Below are positions 61,276 to 64,000 of a DNA stretch of 64,000 nucleotides, one piece after another. The notes beneath the pieces were generated by a model. The model worked only from the letters and a program-made list of their open reading frames with translations, did no database searches and was not told the origin of the DNA. Position numbers and translations under genes: made by a program. Origin of the DNA: an uncultured Opitutia bacterium (GTDB lineage Bacteria; Verrucomicrobiota; Verrucomicrobiia; Opitutales; Opitutaceae); assembly GCA_903902745.1 (NCBI GenBank), contig CAIUWA010000042.1, positions 1 to 64,000 on the forward strand. Reading direction: 5' to 3'. Positions within the stretch are counted from its first letter, which is position 1; each line of letters begins with the position of its first letter.

Positions 61276-62901
61276 ATGTTTCAACAACTCCTGACGCCCA
61301 TCGGCAACAGCCTCGGACTCTCGTTTTTCGTCGCGGCGCTGCCGGTCATAACGATCCTGATCATGCTGGGTGTGTTCCAGCGGCCGGCCTGGCAGGCGGC
61401 GCTGGCCGGCCTCGTGGTTGGTTTCGTCATCGCCATCTTTCCCTGGCAGGTGCCAGCCGGCCTCGCCGTTCGCTCGGCCCTGAACGGCGCGGTCTTTGCC
61501 CTCTGGCCCGTGATGTGGATCGTGGTCACCGGTCTGCTTCTCTACAATATTGCGGTGCGGTCGGGCCGTTTCGATGCCTTCCGCCTCTGGGTGATCACCC
61601 ATTTACCGAATGACCGCCGCGTGGTCCTCGTCGTGGTCGGCTTTTGTTTTGGCGCCCTGCTGGAAGGCGTCGCCGGATTTGGCACGCCCGTCGCAATTAC
61701 CAGTTCGCTGCTGATCCTCGTGGGTTTTCCTCCGCTGGAAGCGCTGGTGTTCGTGCTGATCTTCAACACCGCACCGGTGGCGTTCGGCGCGCTTGGCACC
61801 CCGGTGACCGTGCTCGGGGCCGTCACGGGCCTGCCCGCTGTCACGCTGGGCAAGATGATCGGCCGGCAACTGCCCTTTTTGGCGACGCTCCTGCCCTTCT
61901 ACGTCATGGCACTCTACGGCGGGTGGCGCTCGGTGCGCGCGCTCTGGCCCGTGCTGCTGGTCGCTGGCGGCAGCTTCGGCATTTCGCAGTTCATCACGTC
62001 CAACTACCTCGACTACACGCTCACCGACGTGCTGTCCTCGCTCGGTTCGCTGATCTTCACGCTGTTGTTCCTGCAGTGGTGGCGCCCGGCGCCCGATGCG
62101 GCCTTCGCGATCAACAAGGCGCCGCTGGCCGGCGCGCGCCCGGCGGTGGCAGCGGTGCCTGCATGGCAGGGGTGGTTGCCCTGGGTGTTTGTGACTGTGA
62201 CGGTGATTCTCTGGACCGAATTCAAAGTGGCGGCTATCGGCCAGCAGAACATTCAGTGGCCGGGCTTGCACAACCTGATTTCGATCACGCTCTACCACGA
62301 CAAACCTTACGCCGCGGTCTGGGCCTTTCAGCCCCTGGGGAACGGGACCGCGATCCTCGTCGCGTGCGTGATCACGGCGATTATCGTCCGGCTGTCCCCG
62401 GCCGCGTTCATTAGCTGCATCGGTGATACCTTGCGCCAGGTCTGGCTGGCGGTGATCACGGTGATGCTCATCGTCGGCCTGGCCTACCTGATGAATTATT
62501 CCGGACTGGCCTACACGATGGGCCAGGGCGTGGCTTCGACGGGACACTGGTTTGTCCTCTTCTCGCCGTTCCTCGGCTGGGTGGCCGTGATGCTGTCGGG
62601 CAGCGACACCTCGGGCAACGCGTTGTTCGGCAACCTCCAGGTGGTGGCAGCGAAGCAGCTCAATCTCGACCCCGTGCTGTTTGCCGCGACGAATTCCTCG
62701 GGCGGCGTCATGGGCAAGATGATTTCACCGCAGAACATCGCGACGGGCGTCTCCGTGACCAACCTGAAGGGCCAGGAAGGCGCGGTGTTCGCCCGCACCT
62801 TCATCCACAGCATCGTGCTCACCCTGATCCTCGTCGTGCTGGTGGTGCTGCAGCAGTACGTCTTCAAGGGGATGATCCCCCCGACACCGGCCACGCCCTG
62901 A
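61276..62901 (+). CDS. lldP: L-lactate permease (LctP family)
   Basis: An inner-membrane carrier of 541 residues with about 13-14 hydrophobic segments. The glycine-rich GALLEGVAGFGTPVAITSSLL (about 127-146, split as GALLEGVAGFG and TPVAITSS) and the C-terminal GSDTSGNALFGNLQV with SSGGVMGKMISPQNI are hallmarks of the LctP family, which takes up lactate or glycolate with protons. No lactate dehydrogenase lies in the window, so glycolate or another short hydroxy acid is possible. It is divergent from the cytochrome c/PQQ operon. Confidence 0.93.
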   Translation: MFQQLLTPIGNSLGLSFFVAALPVITILIMLGVFQRPAWQAALAGLVVGFVIAIFPWQVPAGLAVRSALNGAVFALWPVMWIVVTGLLLYNIAVRSGRFDAFRLWVITHLPNDRRVVLVVVGFCFGALLEGVAGFGTPVAITSSLLILVGFPPLEALVFVLIFNTAPVAFGALGTPVTVLGAVTGLPAVTLGKMIGRQLPFLATLLPFYVMALYGGWRSVRALWPVLLVAGGSFGISQFITSNYLDYTLTDVLSSLGSLIFTLLFLQWWRPAPDAAFAINKAPLAGARPAVAAVPAWQGWLPWVFVTVTVILWTEFKVAAIGQQNIQWPGLHNLISITLYHDKPYAAVWAFQPLGNGTAILVACVITAIIVRLSPAAFISCIGDTLRQVWLAVITVMLIVGLAYLMNYSGLAYTMGQGVASTGHWFVLFSPFLGWVAVMLSGSDTSGNALFGNLQVVAAKQLNLDPVLFAATNSSGGVMGKMISPQNIATGVSVTNLKGQEGAVFARTFIHSIVLTLILVVLVVLQQYVFKGMIPPTPATP

Positions 62902-62913
62902 GCGGGCTTTGAG

Positions 62914-62976
62914 GTAGGGCGGGTCTTTGACCCGCCTTCGGGGGTCCGTCGGAGGGCGGGTCAAAGATCCACCCTG
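62914..62976. repeat. GTAGGGC-type palindromic element
   Basis: GTAGGGCGGGTC-ttt-GACCCGCC (62914-62936) is a tight hairpin, and a second related arm AGGGCGGGTCAAAGATCCACCCTGC is spread over 62953-62976. The outer pairing is imperfect. It sits 13 bp after the lactate-permease-type stop and may serve as its terminator. The rest of 62977-63238 holds no supported gene. Confidence 0.68.
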
Positions 62977-63238
62977 CTTTGTGATGCCACCCTATTGAGC
63001 CTGAGCCACGCTGAAACATTCCCCATGGCCGCTCCTTTCCAACATCTCGATCACATCGCCATCCTCGGTGACCCAGTTTGTGCATCGCTGGCGTCATTAC
63101 CCTCAAACTAAACCCCGCTTGAAATGCTTTTGTTGAAAGTCAACCTGACGTCTTTGGATCGCTTCAAGGTCATGACCACGTCAGCCTGCCTGCCGAGCCC
63201 TCCGCAATCATGGCAGTAAAATCGAACCGTTGCCCGCC

Positions 63239-64000
63239 GTGAAGTATCAGCACCGCGTCCTGGGGATGCTCTCGCTGCTCGCGATCATCACTTATCTGGA
63301 TCGGGTGTGTATTTCGGTTGCGGGTCCGCGCATGCAGGCCGACCTGCACATCAGCTCGGAAGCGTGGGGCTGGGTGACGGGCATGTTCGCGCTTTCCTAC
63401 GGCCTTTTCGAGATCCCGAGCGGCGCGCTGGGCGACCGCATCGGGCCGCGCCGCGTCCTCACCCGCATCGTGATCTGGTGGTCCACCTTCACGGCCTTGA
63501 CCGGTGCCGTCTCCAACTACGTTCTCCTGCTAGTCACAAGGTTCTGCTTCGGCATGGGTGAGGCGGGGGCGTACCCGAATGCTGCGACGGTCATCGCGCG
63601 GTGGTTCCCCATGAAACGCCGGGCACGGGTCTGGGGCATCGTCTGGATGACCAGCCAGATGGGCGGCGCCATCTCACCGCTGCTGGTGGTGCCGATCCAG
63701 GCGAGCTTCGGGTGGCGGACCTCGTTTTATGTCTTCAGCGTGCTGGGTCTGATCTGGGCCGTCGCCTGGTATGCGTGGTTTCGCGATTCACCGGCGGAGA
63801 TGCCCGGGGTCAGTGAAGCCGAGCGGGCGGAGCTGGCTGATCCCGCCCCACGCGCCAGTCATGTGGTGCCGTGGAAACTTGTCCTGCGCAGCGGCAATCT
63901 CTGGCTGCTCATGGGCATCTGCGCCTGCTATGTGTACTCTCTCTATTTTTTCTCGTCCTGGTTTCACACCTACCTGGTGAAAGGACGCGGCTATGGTGAA
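63239..64000 (+). CDS. MFS transporter, 5' part (cut by window end)
   Basis: A frame of 254 codons that remains open at the window end. GTG 63239 gives MKYQHRVLGMLSLLAIITYL; TTG 63230 would add three residues. TYLDRVCISVAGPRMQAD, the loop GDRIGPRRVLTRIVIWWS and GEAGAYPNAATVIARWFPMKRRARVWG are typical of the hexuronate/glucarate (ACS) MFS group. Six helices are covered and a seventh and eighth begin after the central loop. It follows the lactate-permease-type gene by 337 bp. The substrate is probably a sugar acid or other organic anion. Confidence 0.88.
   Translation, partial: MKYQHRVLGMLSLLAIITYLDRVCISVAGPRMQADLHISSEAWGWVTGMFALSYGLFEIPSGALGDRIGPRRVLTRIVIWWSTFTALTGAVSNYVLLLVTRFCFGMGEAGAYPNAATVIARWFPMKRRARVWGIVWMTSQMGGAISPLLVVPIQASFGWRTSFYVFSVLGLIWAVAWYAWFRDSPAEMPGVSEAERAELADPAPRASHVVPWKLVLRSGNLWLLMGICACYVYSLYFFSSWFHTYLVKGRGYGE

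Noticed and set aside
63024-63110. A 28-codon frame MAAPFQHLDHIAILGDPVC and on, in the spacer before the last MFS gene.
   Set aside because: It faintly recalls a shikimate-dehydrogenase start but ends at once. No remainder of such a gene follows.

Overview
The window reads as chromosomal DNA of a GC-rich Verrucomicrobiota bacterium, most likely Opitutaceae. This is inferred from overall protein character: an alanine-rich TonB receptor, Sel1/coiled-coil/LysM envelope protein, Gld-type ABC operon, fused two-oxoacid dehydrogenase E1, an orphan integrase-arm protein and many hairpin-rich spacers. No rRNA, tRNA, CRISPR array, insertion sequence or prophage was found. Most genes lie on the minus strand in short operons.

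Layout. 78-1221 is prfB with its programmed +1 frameshift. 1320-2738 is an ATP-grasp-like protein. 2817-8171 is a giant Sel1/coiled-coil/LysM gene interrupted by an in-frame amber codon inside a 357-bp tandem repeat. 8172-9164 is accessory: a large hairpin, an orphan integrase-arm-like ORF, a candidate structured RNA with terminator and another long inverted repeat. 9165-10787 is a membrane protein. 10807-13419 is sucC-VOC-sucD. 13557-17124 holds an HTH protein, an adenylate cyclase and RNase PH. 17377-20766 is a lipopolysaccharide-export operon (kdsC, lptC-like, lptA-like, lptB) continuing into hprK. 20851-22890 is a fused E1. 23044-23980 is a PadR/membrane-protein pair. 24068-31548 holds small metabolic genes (UPF0173 hydrolase, aldo/keto reductase, esterase, rpiB-like isomerase, HAD phosphatase), two paralogous lipoproteins and a UxaE-like protein. 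31538-32425 is an EamA exporter. 32529-38093 is the 2-oxoglutarate dehydrogenase operon sucA-sucB-lpd. 38283-39965 holds a SUI1-type factor and metF.

The most interesting block is 40083-49606. A TonB-dependent receptor is followed on the same strand by an AtzH-AtzG fusion, an AtzE-type amidase, a biuret-hydrolase-like cysteine hydrolase, an NCS2 permease and a full-length AtzF-type allophanate hydrolase. A divergent FCD-type GntR regulator faces the receptor, with a perfect 22-bp palindrome between them. Together this reads as a complete outer-membrane-to-ammonia route for biuret, carboxybiuret or a related ureide, used as a nitrogen source. No ring-opening cyanuric acid hydrolase (AtzD) is present in the window.

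49652-54210 is a four-gene Gld-like ABC export operon, 54392-55507 is rlmN, and 55734-64000 is a carbon-metabolism stretch: two MFS transporters (the last cut by the window end), a secreted esterase, a PQQ dehydrogenase with its cytochrome c, and a lactate-permease-type carrier. Two recurrent classes of spacer hairpin run through the window: elements bounded by GTAGGGC/GCCCTAC arms, and inverted repeats built from short repeated purine-rich words. They sit between genes and probably serve partly as terminators.
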